This document shows, piece by piece, positions 33,480-42,650 of a DNA stretch of 64,000 nucleotides. A program made the translations under genes and the position numbers. The DNA comes from an uncultured Ruminococcus sp. (GTDB taxonomy: Bacteria > Bacillota > Clostridia > Lachnospirales > Lachnospiraceae). Each line of letters starts with the position of its first letter. Positions within the stretch are counted from its first letter, which is position 1. A model generated the notes under the pieces. That model did no database searches. It was given only the letters and a program-made list of their open reading frames with translations, and was not told the origin of the DNA. The DNA lies in contig CAKRLG010000004.1 of the NCBI GenBank assembly GCA_934359255.1, positions 62,001-126,000 of the forward strand. Reading direction: 5' to 3'.

Positions 33480-36400
33480 ATGTATTTAAAGAGTATCGAA
33501 GTACAGGGATTCAAATCCTTTGCCAATAAAATCGTATTTGAATTCCATAACGGTATCACCGGCATTGTAGGCCCTAATGGCAGTGGAAAGAGCAACGTTG
33601 GTGATGCTGTCCGCTGGGTACTGGGTGAACAGAGTGCAAAACAGCTGCGTGGCGGAAATATGCAGGATGTCATTTTTTCCGGTACAGAGACCAGAAAACC
33701 GCTGGGATTCGCATCGGTAGCCATTACTCTGGATAATTCCGATCACAAACTGGACATCGAGTATGAAGAGGTGACTGTTACCAGACGACTGTATCGTTCC
33801 GGGGAAAGCGAGTACCTGTTAAATGGAACCGGCTGCCGCCTGAAAGATATCAACGAACTATTTTACGATACCGGTATCGGTAAAGAAGGATATTCCATTA
33901 TCGGTCAGGGCCAGATCGATAAGATCCTGAGCGGAAAACCGGAAGAACGAAGAGAACTTTTCGACGAGGCTGCAGGTATTGTAAAGTTCAAACGGAGAAA
34001 AGCGACTGCATTAAAGAAACTGGATGAGGAACAGCAGAACCTGGTTCGTGTGACAGACATTCTGTCGGAACTTACCAGGCAGCTGGGTCCTCTGGAACGA
34101 CAGTCGGAAACAGCCAGAGTCTATCTGAAGAAGAAAGAAGAACTGAAGATCCTGGATGTGAACATGTATCTGGCGGAGAGTGCTCATATCAAAGAACAGT
34201 TAAAAGAAACAGAAGAAAAATATCAGATTTCTCAGAATGAGCTGCAACAGACGCAGACACAGTTCGAACAGACAAAAGCAGAGTACGAACGTCTGGAAAA
34301 GGAACTGGAAGAACTGGATACGAAGATTCAGGAAGCGAGAACTCAGGCGAGCGAGAACGCCCTGAAAAAGCAGCAGCTGGAAAACAGTGTGGAACTGTTA
34401 AAAGAACAGATCCGCGCAGCACAGCAGAATCATCAGCATTACGAAGAACGTATCCAGACGATCCGTCAGGACCTTGACCGTCGACAGAAGGAAGCAGCCG
34501 GACATGAACAGGAACAGGAAGCTCTGAAAGAAAGCCTGGGCGAAGCAGCTGTCAGAAAGAAAGAGGCAGAAGAAAAACTGGCGATTCTGCATCAGAATAT
34601 AGAAGAAACAAGTAAGAGCATCGAGGATGGTAAAAGTGAAATCATCGAGATCCTGAATCAGCGGGCATCCACCAAGGGCAAGATGCAGCGTTATGATGCG
34701 ATGCTTGAACAGATCGGCATACGAAAAGCGGCTCTCAGCCAGCGTGTCCTGAAACTGAAAAGCGATGAGTCACAGCAGCAGGAGATTATTCAGGGACATC
34801 AGGAAAAATGCAAAGAGATCAGTGCTCAGATGGATGGTATACAGATGGAATACCGGAAAGTGGAGCGGGAAGTCGGCTCTCTGCGAAGCCAGATGGAGGA
34901 ACAGAATAAGAAACTGGAACAGGGACAGACAGCCTATCATCGGGAGGCATCCCGTCTGGAATCCCTGCGAAATATTGCAGAACGTTATGAGGGATACGGC
35001 AACAGTATCCGGCGTGTCATGGAACAGAAGGATCGCCAGCCGGGGATCCACGGTGTTGTTGCAGACCTGATCAAGGTGGAGAAAGCATATGAAACAGCGG
35101 TGGAAACAGCTCTGGGTGGGAGTATCCAGAATATCGTTACGGATAATGAACAGACCGCTAAGGTCATGATCGAGTATCTGAAGAAAAACCGGTACGGCCG
35201 GGCAACTTTTCTGCCCCTGACCAATATGCGAAGCAGCAGTTTTCAGAATCCCGCAGCACTGAAAGAAGAAGGTGTGATCGGGCTCGCCGATACCCTGGTA
35301 ACTGCAGAAAGTACGTATCGAACTCTGCTGTCACAGCTTCTTGGAAGGACACTGGTGGTGGATACCATTGATCACGCCATCGTCATTGCAAGAAAATACC
35401 GTCATACCCTGCGTATTGTTACGTTAGAGGGAGAATCCTTAAGTCCGGGTGGTTCCATGACCGGTGGAGCATTCCGAAACAGCAGCAATCTTCTGGGACG
35501 TCGTCGGGAAATAGAGGAACTGGAAGGAAAAGTGGCAGCACTGAAAGAAGAGCTGCAAAAGATACAGAAAGTCATTCTGGATAAACGGGAGCGCAGAAAT
35601 ACACTGCGGGATGATCTGGCAGAGATGACCAGACAGTTACAGCAACTGCAGATCAGCCAGAATACAGAAAAGGTGGGAATCACCCAGGCAGAGGCGCGCA
35701 TCCGTGAAGTACGGACCGGCTACGGACAGTTAAAAGCAGAGGGCCGGGAGATTGAAGGACAGATTGCAGAGATCAAGGAAAGCAGTTCATCCATCCGGGA
35801 AGAAATGGAACATTCCACAGCCAGAGAGCAGGAGCAGGAAGCGCTGGTGAACAGTCAGCAGGAAATTCTGGAAAAACTGCAGGAACAGGAAGCTTCTTAC
35901 AGTCAGGAACTGAACCAGATTCAGGTGGCTTATGCTTCACTGGAACAGAAAGTAAGTTTTGCAGGAGAAAATCTGAGTCGTATCCATCAGGAAGAAGCGG
36001 CAATGAGAGAGGAACTGCAACAGATGCAGGAATCTCTGGAAGCGGGTGGCAAGGAAAAAGAAGAAAAAGAACACAATATTCTGTCTATTCAGAAAACAAT
36101 TCAGGAAGCCAGCCGGATCCGTGAGGAAGACGAGGCACAGATGCAGCAGTATCTGGAAAAGAAAGAAGAATTGAACAGTCAGCATAAGACATTCTTCAGC
36201 CGCCGGGATGAATTGTCTGCACATATCAGCCGGATGGACAAGGAATGTTTCCGACTGAACAGCCAGAAGGAAAAACTGGAAGAACGGCAGGAGAACCAGA
36301 TTAATTATCTTTGGGAAGAGTATGAGGTCACACCGGGACAGGCGAATACCTATCGAATGGAAGACATGCCGGAGCGCAGTGTGATCCGACAGCAAATCGC

Positions 36401-37037
36401 AGAATTAAAAGAGGCGATCCGAAAACTGGGTAATGTCAATGTCAATGCAATTGAAGAATATAAAGAGATTCTGGAACGTCACACGTTCTTAAGCGCACAG
36501 CATACCGATCTGGTGGAGGCAGCAGAGACACTGAAAGGGATCATTGCAGAACTGGATGAGGGAATGCGCAAACAGTTTACAGAGAAGTTTCAGGAGATCC
36601 GTGTGGAATTCGATAAGGTGTTCAAACAGCTTTTCGGAGGCGGAAAGGGTACTCTGGAACTTATGGAAGATGAGGATGTACTGGAAGCCGGTATCAGGAT
36701 CATCTCTCAGCCACCGGGAAAGAAGCTGCAGAACATGATGCAGTTATCCGGTGGGGAAAAGGCACTGACAGCCATTGCACTGCTTTTTGCCATACAGAAC
36801 CTGAAACCGTCACCTTTCTGTCTGCTGGATGAGATCGAGGCGGCATTGGATGATTCCAACGTTACCCGTTTTGCACAGTATCTGCACAAACTTACAAAAA
36901 ACACACAGTTTATTGTGATCACCCATCGACGGGGTACAATGAACGCGGCAGACCGCCTCTACGGTATCACCATGCAGGAAAAAGGTGTTTCCACGCTGGT
37001 ATCGGTCAACCTGATCGAGAACCAGCTGGACGAATAG
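33480..37037 (+). CDS. smc: Chromosome segregation ATPase SMC
   Basis: 1185 residues, full length. N-terminal head with Walker A GPNGSGKSN (31-39), long coiled coils, a hinge in about 510-660 (GIHGVVADLIKVEKAYE, RIVTLEGESLSPGGSMTGG), and the C-terminal head with signature LSGGEKALTAIALLFA (about 1088) and Walker B FCLLDEIEAALDDSN. Condenses and aligns chromosomes with ScpAB, which are not in the window. Lies between rnc and ftsY as in many Firmicutes. Confidence 0.98.
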   Translation: MYLKSIEVQGFKSFANKIVFEFHNGITGIVGPNGSGKSNVGDAVRWVLGEQSAKQLRGGNMQDVIFSGTETRKPLGFASVAITLDNSDHKLDIEYEEVTVTRRLYRSGESEYLLNGTGCRLKDINELFYDTGIGKEGYSIIGQGQIDKILSGKPEERRELFDEAAGIVKFKRRKATALKKLDEEQQNLVRVTDILSELTRQLGPLERQSETARVYLKKKEELKILDVNMYLAESAHIKEQLKETEEKYQISQNELQQTQTQFEQTKAEYERLEKELEELDTKIQEARTQASENALKKQQLENSVELLKEQIRAAQQNHQHYEERIQTIRQDLDRRQKEAAGHEQEQEALKESLGEAAVRKKEAEEKLAILHQNIEETSKSIEDGKSEIIEILNQRASTKGKMQRYDAMLEQIGIRKAALSQRVLKLKSDESQQQEIIQGHQEKCKEISAQMDGIQMEYRKVEREVGSLRSQMEEQNKKLEQGQTAYHREASRLESLRNIAERYEGYGNSIRRVMEQKDRQPGIHGVVADLIKVEKAYETAVETALGGSIQNIVTDNEQTAKVMIEYLKKNRYGRATFLPLTNMRSSSFQNPAALKEEGVIGLADTLVTAESTYRTLLSQLLGRTLVVDTIDHAIVIARKYRHTLRIVTLEGESLSPGGSMTGGAFRNSSNLLGRRREIEELEGKVAALKEELQKIQKVILDKRERRNTLRDDLAEMTRQLQQLQISQNTEKVGITQAEARIREVRTGYGQLKAEGREIEGQIAEIKESSSSIREEMEHSTAREQEQEALVNSQQEILEKLQEQEASYSQELNQIQVAYASLEQKVSFAGENLSRIHQEEAAMREELQQMQESLEAGGKEKEEKEHNILSIQKTIQEASRIREEDEAQMQQYLEKKEELNSQHKTFFSRRDELSAHISRMDKECFRLNSQKEKLEERQENQINYLWEEYEVTPGQANTYRMEDMPERSVIRQQIAELKEAIRKLGNVNVNAIEEYKEILERHTFLSAQHTDLVEAAETLKGIIAELDEGMRKQFTEKFQEIRVEFDKVFKQLFGGGKGTLELMEDEDVLEAGIRIISQPPGKKLQNMMQLSGGEKALTAIALLFAIQNLKPSPFCLLDEIEAALDDSNVTRFAQYLHKLTKNTQFIVITHRRGTMNAADRLYGITMQEKGVSTLVSVNLIENQLDE

Positions 37038-37063
37038 GAATTATTTGTAAATCAAAAAAAGAC

Positions 37064-37092
37064 TTGCAGTAGTATATACATCATTTTATAAT
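37064..37092 (+). promoter_or_regulatory. ftsY-ilvA promoter
   Basis: TTGCAG (37064-37069), 17-bp spacer, TATAAT (37087-37092), in the 120-bp gap after smc. Confidence 0.7.
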
Positions 37093-37157
37093 GAAGTCGT
37101 GCAGTAAAGTGACAGAGACGAAATGATGAAAAAGTTGAGAGTAAGAGAGGAAACCAT

Positions 37158-38105
37158 ATGTCAGAGGAAAAGAAAGGTTTTTTCAGACGTCTCCGGGAGG
37201 GTCTGACAAAAACGAGAAATAATATTGTGGCCGGAATTGACTCCATTTTCAGCGGCTTTTCCAGTATCGATGATGATTTCTATGAAGAAATAGAAGAGAT
37301 CCTTGTGATGGGGGATATTGGTATCAACACCACAACATCTATCATTGAGCATCTGAAGGAAGAAGTGGAAGAAAAGAAGATCAAAGAACCTTCGGAATGT
37401 AAACAGCTTCTGATCGATGAGATCAAACGTCAGATGGATGTGGGTGATACTGCCTATGAATTTGAAAACAGAAAATCCGTTGTGCTGGTGATAGGTGTCA
37501 ACGGTGTGGGAAAAACTACTTCTGTCGGAAAACTGGCAGGAAAACTGAAGGATCAGGGTAAGAAAGTCATCGTGGCAGCAGCGGATACATACCGCGCAGC
37601 CGCAGGAGAGCAGCTGACAGAGTGGGCGCACCGTGCCGGTGTGGACCTGATCGGGGGACAGGCAGGTGCAGATCCTGCAGCGATTGTGTACGATGCCGTA
37701 GCTGCAGCTAAAGCAAGAAATGCAGATGTACTGCTCTGTGACACTGCAGGACGTCTTCATAATAAAAAGAATCTGATGGAGGAACTCCGAAAGATTTATC
37801 GTGTGCTGGAGAGAGAATACCCGGATGCTTATCTGGAGACACTGGTTGTTCTGGATGGTACGACCGGACAGAATGCACTGGCACAGGCGAGACAGTTCAA
37901 AGAGGTGGCAAATGTCACAGGTATCATTCTTACAAAACTGGACGGAACCGCAAAAGGCGGCATCGCCGTAGCCATCCAGTCCGAGCTGGATATTCCGGTA
38001 AAATATATCGGCGTGGGAGAGTCCATCGATGATCTGCAGAAATTCAATGCAGAACAGTTTGTAAATGCACTGTTTGATGTGAAAACAGAGGAGGAAGAAT
38101 CATAA
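37158..38105 (+). CDS. ftsY: Signal recognition particle receptor FtsY
   Basis: 315 residues. A short acidic N-terminal region, the N domain, then the GTPase with GVNGVGKTTS (about 114-123), the insertion-box segment AADTYRAAAGEQL, DTAGRLHNK, TKLDGTAKGG and GVGESIDDLQKF. Docks SRP-ribosome complexes at the membrane; its partner Ffh is encoded at 56982 in this window. GAGGAAACC precedes the ATG. Its stop overlaps the next start by one base (TAATG). Confidence 0.97.
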   Translation: MSEEKKGFFRRLREGLTKTRNNIVAGIDSIFSGFSSIDDDFYEEIEEILVMGDIGINTTTSIIEHLKEEVEEKKIKEPSECKQLLIDEIKRQMDVGDTAYEFENRKSVVLVIGVNGVGKTTSVGKLAGKLKDQGKKVIVAAADTYRAAAGEQLTEWAHRAGVDLIGGQAGADPAAIVYDAVAAAKARNADVLLCDTAGRLHNKKNLMEELRKIYRVLEREYPDAYLETLVVLDGTTGQNALAQARQFKEVANVTGIILTKLDGTAKGGIAVAIQSELDIPVKYIGVGESIDDLQKFNAEQFVNALFDVKTEEEES

Positions 38106-39316
38106 TGCTTACTATTGACAAATTTGAAGAGGCTTCAGAGGTTGTAAAAAGAGTAACCCAGGATACAAAATTGATTTTCAGTGATTATTTCAGTCAGATG
38201 ACAGGAAATAAAGTATATTTTAAACCGGAAAATATGCAGAGAACCGGTGCGTACAAGTTAAGAGGTGCGTACTATAAGATCAGCACACTGACAGAAGAAG
38301 AGAGAGCAAAAGGTCTGATCACCGCTTCTGCAGGTAATCATGCGCAGGGTGTGGCTTATGCGGCAAAAGCATACGGTGCAAAGGCAGTTATTGTTATGCC
38401 GACCACAACACCACTGATCAAAGTCGAGAGAACAAAAAGCTACGGTGCGGAAGTTGTCCTGTATGGAGATGTCTACGATGATGCATGTGCACATGCTTAT
38501 GAGCTGGCAGAAGAACATGGATATACATTTATCCATCCCTTCGATGATCCGGCAGTAGCAACAGGACAGGGAACCATCGCTATGGAGATCATCAAAGAGC
38601 TTCCTCTGGTTGATTATATTCTGGTTCCGGTCGGCGGTGGCGGACTGGCTACCGGTGTTTCCACACTGGCAAAACTGCTGAACCCGAACATCAAAGTGAT
38701 CGGTGTGGAACCGGCAGGGGCAAATTGTCTGCAGGTTTCTCTGGATAAGGGAGAAGTTACCACGCTTCCTACGGTCAATACGATTGCAGACGGTACTGCG
38801 GTAAAAACTCCCGGTGAGCATGTATTCCCGTATCTGCAGAAGAATCTGGATGATGTGATCACGGTAGAAGATGATGAACTGATCGTAAGTTTCCTGGATA
38901 TGGTAGAAAATCACAAGATGATCGTAGAAAACTCCGGTCTGCTTACTGTGGCAGCACTGAAACACCTGAATGTCAAGGGTAAAAAAGTGGTTTCTGTCCT
39001 GAGCGGTGGTAATATGGATGTGATCACCATGGCATCTGTTGTTCAGCTGGGTCTGATCCAGAGAGACCGTATCTTTACGATTTCTGTTCTGTTGCCGGAT
39101 CGTCCGGGTGAACTTACAAAGGTTTCTCAGAAGATTGCAGAGCAGCAGGGTAATATTATTAAACTGGATCATAACCAGTTCTATAGTACGAATAGAAATG
39201 CAGCTGTGGAGCTGAAGATTACTATGGAAGCATTTGGTACGGAACATAAGCAGCAGATTATACAGGAGCTGGAAAAAGATGGATATCGGCCGAAATTGGT
39301 TCGGACGAATCTGTAA
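38105..39316 (+). CDS. ilvA: Threonine ammonia-lyase (threonine dehydratase) with ACT domain
   Basis: 403 residues. PLP enzyme converting threonine to 2-oxobutanoate; the PLP Lys lies in TGAYKLRGAYYK, with SAGNHAQGVAYAA and a Gly-rich VPVGGGGLATG loop. A single C-terminal ACT domain (about 325-403, ISVLLPDRPGELTKVSQ) fits the class found in clostridia, which may be catabolic (tdcB-like) or biosynthetic. Translationally coupled to ftsY by a one-base overlap. Followed by hairpin element A copy 3. Confidence 0.93.
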   Translation: MLTIDKFEEASEVVKRVTQDTKLIFSDYFSQMTGNKVYFKPENMQRTGAYKLRGAYYKISTLTEEERAKGLITASAGNHAQGVAYAAKAYGAKAVIVMPTTTPLIKVERTKSYGAEVVLYGDVYDDACAHAYELAEEHGYTFIHPFDDPAVATGQGTIAMEIIKELPLVDYILVPVGGGGLATGVSTLAKLLNPNIKVIGVEPAGANCLQVSLDKGEVTTLPTVNTIADGTAVKTPGEHVFPYLQKNLDDVITVEDDELIVSFLDMVENHKMIVENSGLLTVAALKHLNVKGKKVVSVLSGGNMDVITMASVVQLGLIQRDRIFTISVLLPDRPGELTKVSQKIAEQQGNIIKLDHNQFYSTNRNAAVELKITMEAFGTEHKQQIIQELEKDGYRPKLVRTNL

Positions 39317-39345
39317 AATATAGAAGGGTGAGCCAATGTACGGAC

Positions 39346-39529
39346 GCCCGAAAGCAGACCGCGCTGTTTGCTGCAACGTGGGCAGGGGAACTTTGAGCTA
39401 ATCACCAACTTCGACTATATTCACGAGGGTCAGCTGACCCTCGCGAAAGTCTACGTAGGTGCTGGATCTCAAAGCTTCCCCTAACCGCCCACAAAGTGTT
39501 GCAGCAAACAGCGCGGTCTGCTTTCGGGC
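39346..39529. repeat. Hairpin element A, copy 3: shared core with 32-nt locus-specific inverted arms
   Basis: Perfect 32-nt inverted arms (39346-39377, 39498-39529), again starting GC and ending AC, enclose a 120-nt core in the same orientation as copy 2 and inverted relative to copy 1. The core begins GTGGGCAGGGGAACTTT, holds the CGAGGGTCAGCTGACCCTCG palindrome, and ends GCCCACAAAGT. An outer pair AGCCAAT / ATTGGCT (39331, 39535) extends the structure imperfectly. It lies 29 nt after ilvA and before the degV terminator. Confidence 0.87.
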
Positions 39530-39585
39530 TGGGTATTGGCTGAGATAGGAGAGCAGTTGCAACGGGAAGGTATTGAATGGATTGA

Positions 39586-39639
39586 AAAATGACGGGTAGT
39601 ATTTTAAAACGGATGTTCTGGAATACTATCTGTCATTTT
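39586..39639. terminator. Bidirectional terminator between ilvA and degV-type gene
   Basis: Stem of 18 bp with a few mismatches (39586-39603 with 39622-39639), A-rich on one side and T-rich on the other, so it can act on both strands. Confidence 0.75.
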
Positions 39640-39665
39640 GGATTTATGATGATTAATTTAAGAAA

Positions 39666-40568
39666 TTATTTCATGCCCTGTAATTCGCGGTCGTTGCCCA
39701 TAAAGAACATGGCGATGGTGTCGGGCCCTACGTGGCTGCCGGTGCAGAAGTCGTAGGAGGTGTTGATGAAGCCACGGACTTTGATGCGTTTCTGGATTTT
39801 TTCCATGACATAGAGAGAGTCTTCGTAGGCGTCTGCATGAGCAATCCCGATGATCTGTTTTTCCGGTTCTACGATGTTGTTACAGACGAGGGAGATCAGT
39901 TCGTGGAGAGCGGCTTTGCGACCACGGCATTTTTTGTACTGGACGATGTAGCCGTCTTTGTTTCCACGCAGGATCGGTTTGATGCTTAAAACATTACCGA
40001 TGACAGCAGCGATCCCGCTCAGACGACCGGTTCTTGCCAGGTATTTGAGATCGCCGACAGTGAAGACACCGTTCATTTTTGCCTGGCAGGTTTCCAGGAT
40101 GTCGGCCACTTCATCAAAAGCCATGCCTTTTTCCCGCATCTCGCTGGCATAAATGGCCAGAATGCCCTGCGCAAGAGAGGCGTTGAGCGAGTCGATCATA
40201 CGGATCTTCCGGGTGTATTTGCCGGATTCCATCAGGTCTTCAGCAGCGATTCGTGCAGAGTTGTAGTTTCCGCTGATGTTTTTGCTGAGAGAGAAATAAA
40301 GAACATCTTTATCGTCTTCCAGAGCTTCCCGGAATGCGTCTTCAAACGTTCCGCTGCTGATCAGTCCGGTTTTGATGTCGGCACCTTTGCGGATCATATC
40401 ATAATAATCTTTTCCTTTCTGCCGTTCTTCCTCTTCGGTCAGATCCGGGTCGAAGCAGGTTACTTCTTTGCCGTTTACCAGATTCACGAAAGAAAGTACT
40501 TTGATCTTAAATTTTTTTACAAGGTCTGCCGGAATATTTGCGGCAGAGTCAACAAAAATCTCAAACAT
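39666..40568 (-). CDS. DegV-family fatty-acid-binding protein
   Basis: 300 residues. DegV proteins bind a fatty acid; many serve as FakB in the FakA/FakB fatty-acid kinase system. Family features: IFVDSAANIPADL near the start, SSGTFEDAFREAL, SLSKNISGNYNSARIA, IDSLNASLAQG and the C-terminal THVGP-like SHVGPDTIAMFF. No fakA gene is adjacent. AAGGAAACG lies upstream of the ATG. The promoter is at 40652-40680 and a hairpin lies in the leader. Confidence 0.92.
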   Translation of the reverse strand: MFEIFVDSAANIPADLVKKFKIKVLSFVNLVNGKEVTCFDPDLTEEEERQKGKDYYDMIRKGADIKTGLISSGTFEDAFREALEDDKDVLYFSLSKNISGNYNSARIAAEDLMESGKYTRKIRMIDSLNASLAQGILAIYASEMREKGMAFDEVADILETCQAKMNGVFTVGDLKYLARTGRLSGIAAVIGNVLSIKPILRGNKDGYIVQYKKCRGRKAALHELISLVCNNIVEPEKQIIGIAHADAYEDSLYVMEKIQKRIKVRGFINTSYDFCTGSHVGPDTIAMFFMGNDRELQGMK

Positions 40569-40594
40569 AGTGTCGTTTCCTTAATATAAAAAGA

Positions 40595-40628
40595 GATTTT
40601 CCGAAACCGTTATAATCACCGGAAAATC
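40595..40628 (-). promoter_or_regulatory. Terminator-like hairpin in the degV leader
   Basis: On the minus strand, GATTTTCCG pairs with CGGAAAATC (9 bp) and is followed by TCTTTTTATATT, only about 27 nt before the start codon. It may be an attenuator. Confidence 0.5.
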
Positions 40629-40651
40629 AGGGTAAAATGGTTGCAAAAGGC

Positions 40652-40680
40652 AGTATATGAAAAATGGGGAAAAAAGTCAA
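40652..40680 (-). promoter_or_regulatory. degV promoter
   Basis: Minus strand: TTGACT (40680-40675), 17-bp spacer, TATACT (40657-40652). Confidence 0.75.
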
Positions 40681-40747
40681 GATACGTTTTTGGAAATGTG
40701 TCGTATTTTAGAAAAATTTGCAGATTAGTCATAATAATAAACAGAAA

Positions 40748-40778
40748 CCCGAAACCTTAACGTAAGTAAGAATTCGGG
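40748..40778 (-). terminator. Terminator of the XRE regulator gene
   Basis: CCCGAA (40748-40753) pairs with TTCGGG (40773-40778), with inner TTA/TAA pairing; minus-strand continuation is T-rich (TTTCTGTTTATT). Confidence 0.6.
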
Positions 40779-40826
40779 CCTAAAAATTGAAGCAAAAGAA
40801 AAATATTTACAAATTTGATATTTTCT

Positions 40827-41153
40827 TTACATGTCCTGTTCTGATAGCCAGATTAAAAATTTTTTAGCAAGAGAAAGTTTCTTTTTGTCGAAATAACGAA
40901 GCATATCAGAAATCTCTTTCCATTCTTCAGCTTCGGATTGATTTGTTCCTATTAAAAACTCATTTGGCGTTGTCTCAAGCGCTGAAGCAAGTCTCATAAT
41001 AACTTCTGTAGAAGGAATGGAAATTCCCCGTTCGATGTTAGAAAGATATTTATAACTTAGATCAGCGCGTTCTTCAACCTCTGACTGCTTTAAACCAAGC
41101 TGTTTACGTCTGGCTGCTATGCGCTTGCCGATTTCTTTGTAATCCAGTGACAT
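40827..41153 (-). CDS. XRE-family helix-turn-helix regulator
   Basis: 108 residues. N-terminal Cro/C1 HTH (about 7-65; IAARRKQLGLKQSEVEERADLSYKYLSNIERGISIPS) and a short helical C-terminal tail (WKEISDMLRYFDKKKLSLAKKFL). AAGGAGAAG is 4 nt before the ATG. It is divergent from the lipoprotein gene at 41440 and borders the accessory block, so it may control that block. A CGAATATTCG palindrome (41219-41228) in the intergenic region is a possible operator. Confidence 0.9.
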   Translation of the reverse strand: MSLDYKEIGKRIAARRKQLGLKQSEVEERADLSYKYLSNIERGISIPSTEVIMRLASALETTPNEFLIGTNQSEAEEWKEISDMLRYFDKKKLSLAKKFLIWLSEQDM

Positions 41154-41388
41154 ATCTTCTCCTTGACTTTTCTTTTAATCATATGCAAAAATTTATCTTT
41201 TATAAACTGAACTAATAGCGAATATTCGATTATAAATACGAAAAGCAAGCAATGAAAAGAAGCAATGACAATATAAGATGGCAGATAAAAAAGACAATAG
41301 AAAAAAGATAGATTACTTACGTTTGGTGATATCTGTTTTCAGGGAAAATAATTGTGCCAAAAATAATATTATATATCGGATATACGAC

Positions 41389-41417
41389 TTGAAAATAGAA
41401 AAATGTTATTATATACT
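41389..41417 (+). promoter_or_regulatory. Promoter of the EF-hand-like lipoprotein gene / accessory block
   Basis: TTGAAA (41389-41394), 17-bp spacer, TATACT (41412-41417). It decides the start at 41440 over the in-frame ATG at 41278. Confidence 0.7.
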
Positions 41418-41439
41418 ATATGAAAAGGAGGTTAGAGAT

Positions 41440-42114
41440 ATGAAGAAGAGAGTAGTTGCTTTGGGTTTGCTTGAAACGGTATTAATGGGAACGGTTATAG
41501 GGTGCGGAACAACGGGAAATGCAGACAACATTGATGTGAAAGATTCGGATGGACAATACCATGTTGAGGTTGACTTCAAGGCGGATGAAGTAACGCTTGC
41601 CTGCACAATAGATACACCGGATGCTGATGGAGAAGGAACTGTAGAAAACGGAACAGCGGAGTATTGGACTGTGTTAATAAGAGCTTGCAATAAAGAACAA
41701 GATCCAGCTATCGATTTTGATAGGATATCGTACAATACAACCTATACCATGTCAAAAGATTTTGAAAAATTATTCGAAAAATTCTGGACAAAATATTGTG
41801 TCAGAGATGATGGGATGGGAATGATGGAGGAAAATAAAGATGGTGATTTAAGCGGATCTGATGCAGAGACACTTTGCCGAATTTTGGCGTTTGGCGAATT
41901 ATGGGATGAGAATCCTAAGTTATTTCCGACAGAACGCCCGGATGCAGAGGATGGTACAGATGGAGCATACGAGATTGCAGTAATGTATGAAGGAGAAGAG
42001 GAAGCGTATAAAACCGCTGACCAGGATAAAGATGGTTATATCTCAGCTCAGGAGTTTGTCAAATTTGAGATAAGTTCCTATGAAAACATTATCGATGGAA
42101 CAAAAGGAATGTGA
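41440..42114 (+). CDS. Lipoprotein with EF-hand-like calcium-binding loops
   Basis: 224 residues. Lipoprotein signal with Cys about residue 22 (TVIGCG). Near the C-terminus DQDKDGYISAQE is a full EF-hand loop (Asp 1, 3, 5, Gly 6, Ile 8, Glu 12), and about 70 residues earlier EENKDGDLSGSD is a degenerate one. The body is acidic and matches no family I recognise. AAGGAGG is about 9 nt upstream of ATG 41440. First plus-strand gene of the accessory block. Surface-exposed, calcium-responsive function is inferred. Confidence 0.75.
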   Translation: MKKRVVALGLLETVLMGTVIGCGTTGNADNIDVKDSDGQYHVEVDFKADEVTLACTIDTPDADGEGTVENGTAEYWTVLIRACNKEQDPAIDFDRISYNTTYTMSKDFEKLFEKFWTKYCVRDDGMGMMEENKDGDLSGSDAETLCRILAFGELWDENPKLFPTERPDAEDGTDGAYEIAVMYEGEEEAYKTADQDKDGYISAQEFVKFEISSYENIIDGTKGM

Positions 42115-42171
42115 GAAAATTTTTTGCATTTTACTTTAAGACACGATGGTACAAAAATAATAAGAGACATC

Positions 42172-42603
42172 ATGGAAAATATGAAAACAAGGAAAGATAT
42201 AAATATAAGAATATATGAGATCGGTATATGCATAGCTATTATAGCTTTTGCAGGCTATGTATTAATTGAAAAAATCCATATAAATATATATTCGCTTGTT
42301 CCAGAATGTTACTTTCACAAATACACAGGATACTTTTGTTTCGGTTGTGGAAGTACAAGAGCAATTCGAGCACTTCTTAGGGGAGACATTATCAAGAGCC
42401 TGTATTACAATGCCGATATTGGATACATATTCTTTCTATATGCGACGTACATGATTTCCTATACGTTTTATATAGTGACAAAAGGAAAAATACATGCCAT
42501 GCGAATAAAACCGTTGTACGGATATATTATAATTGTCCTGTCCATTGTTCAATGTCTGTTTAAGAATTTGATGGCAGGGTGTTTTGGTATCTGGCTGTTA
42601 TAA
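42172..42603 (+). CDS. DUF2752-family membrane protein
   Basis: About 143 residues. Contains the DUF2752 signature: Cys-x3-His-x2-TGY-x-C-x-GCGSTRAIRALLRGD followed by SLYYN, between hydrophobic helices (about 15-33, 80-100, 115-135). Family function is unknown; the conserved CxGCG may bind metal. The start is uncertain: 42172 is preferred, with 42181 also possible; the frame is open from 42124. Lies 57 nt after the lipoprotein gene. Confidence 0.8.
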   Translation: MENMKTRKDINIRIYEIGICIAIIAFAGYVLIEKIHINIYSLVPECYFHKYTGYFCFGCGSTRAIRALLRGDIIKSLYYNADIGYIFFLYATYMISYTFYIVTKGKIHAMRIKPLYGYIIIVLSIVQCLFKNLMAGCFGIWLL

Positions 42604-42650
42604 TTATTTGTTTCCTTATAGGTAAGTGATTGCGAGAGGAGAGATACATT

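Noticed and set aside
38258..39376. 372-codon open frame on the minus strand
   Set aside because: Antisense to ilvA, ending in hairpin element A; no recognisable domain.
41278..41439. 54-codon N-terminal extension of the EF-hand-like lipoprotein
   Set aside because: The promoter lies inside it, and the lipoprotein signal sequence must be at the N-terminus.
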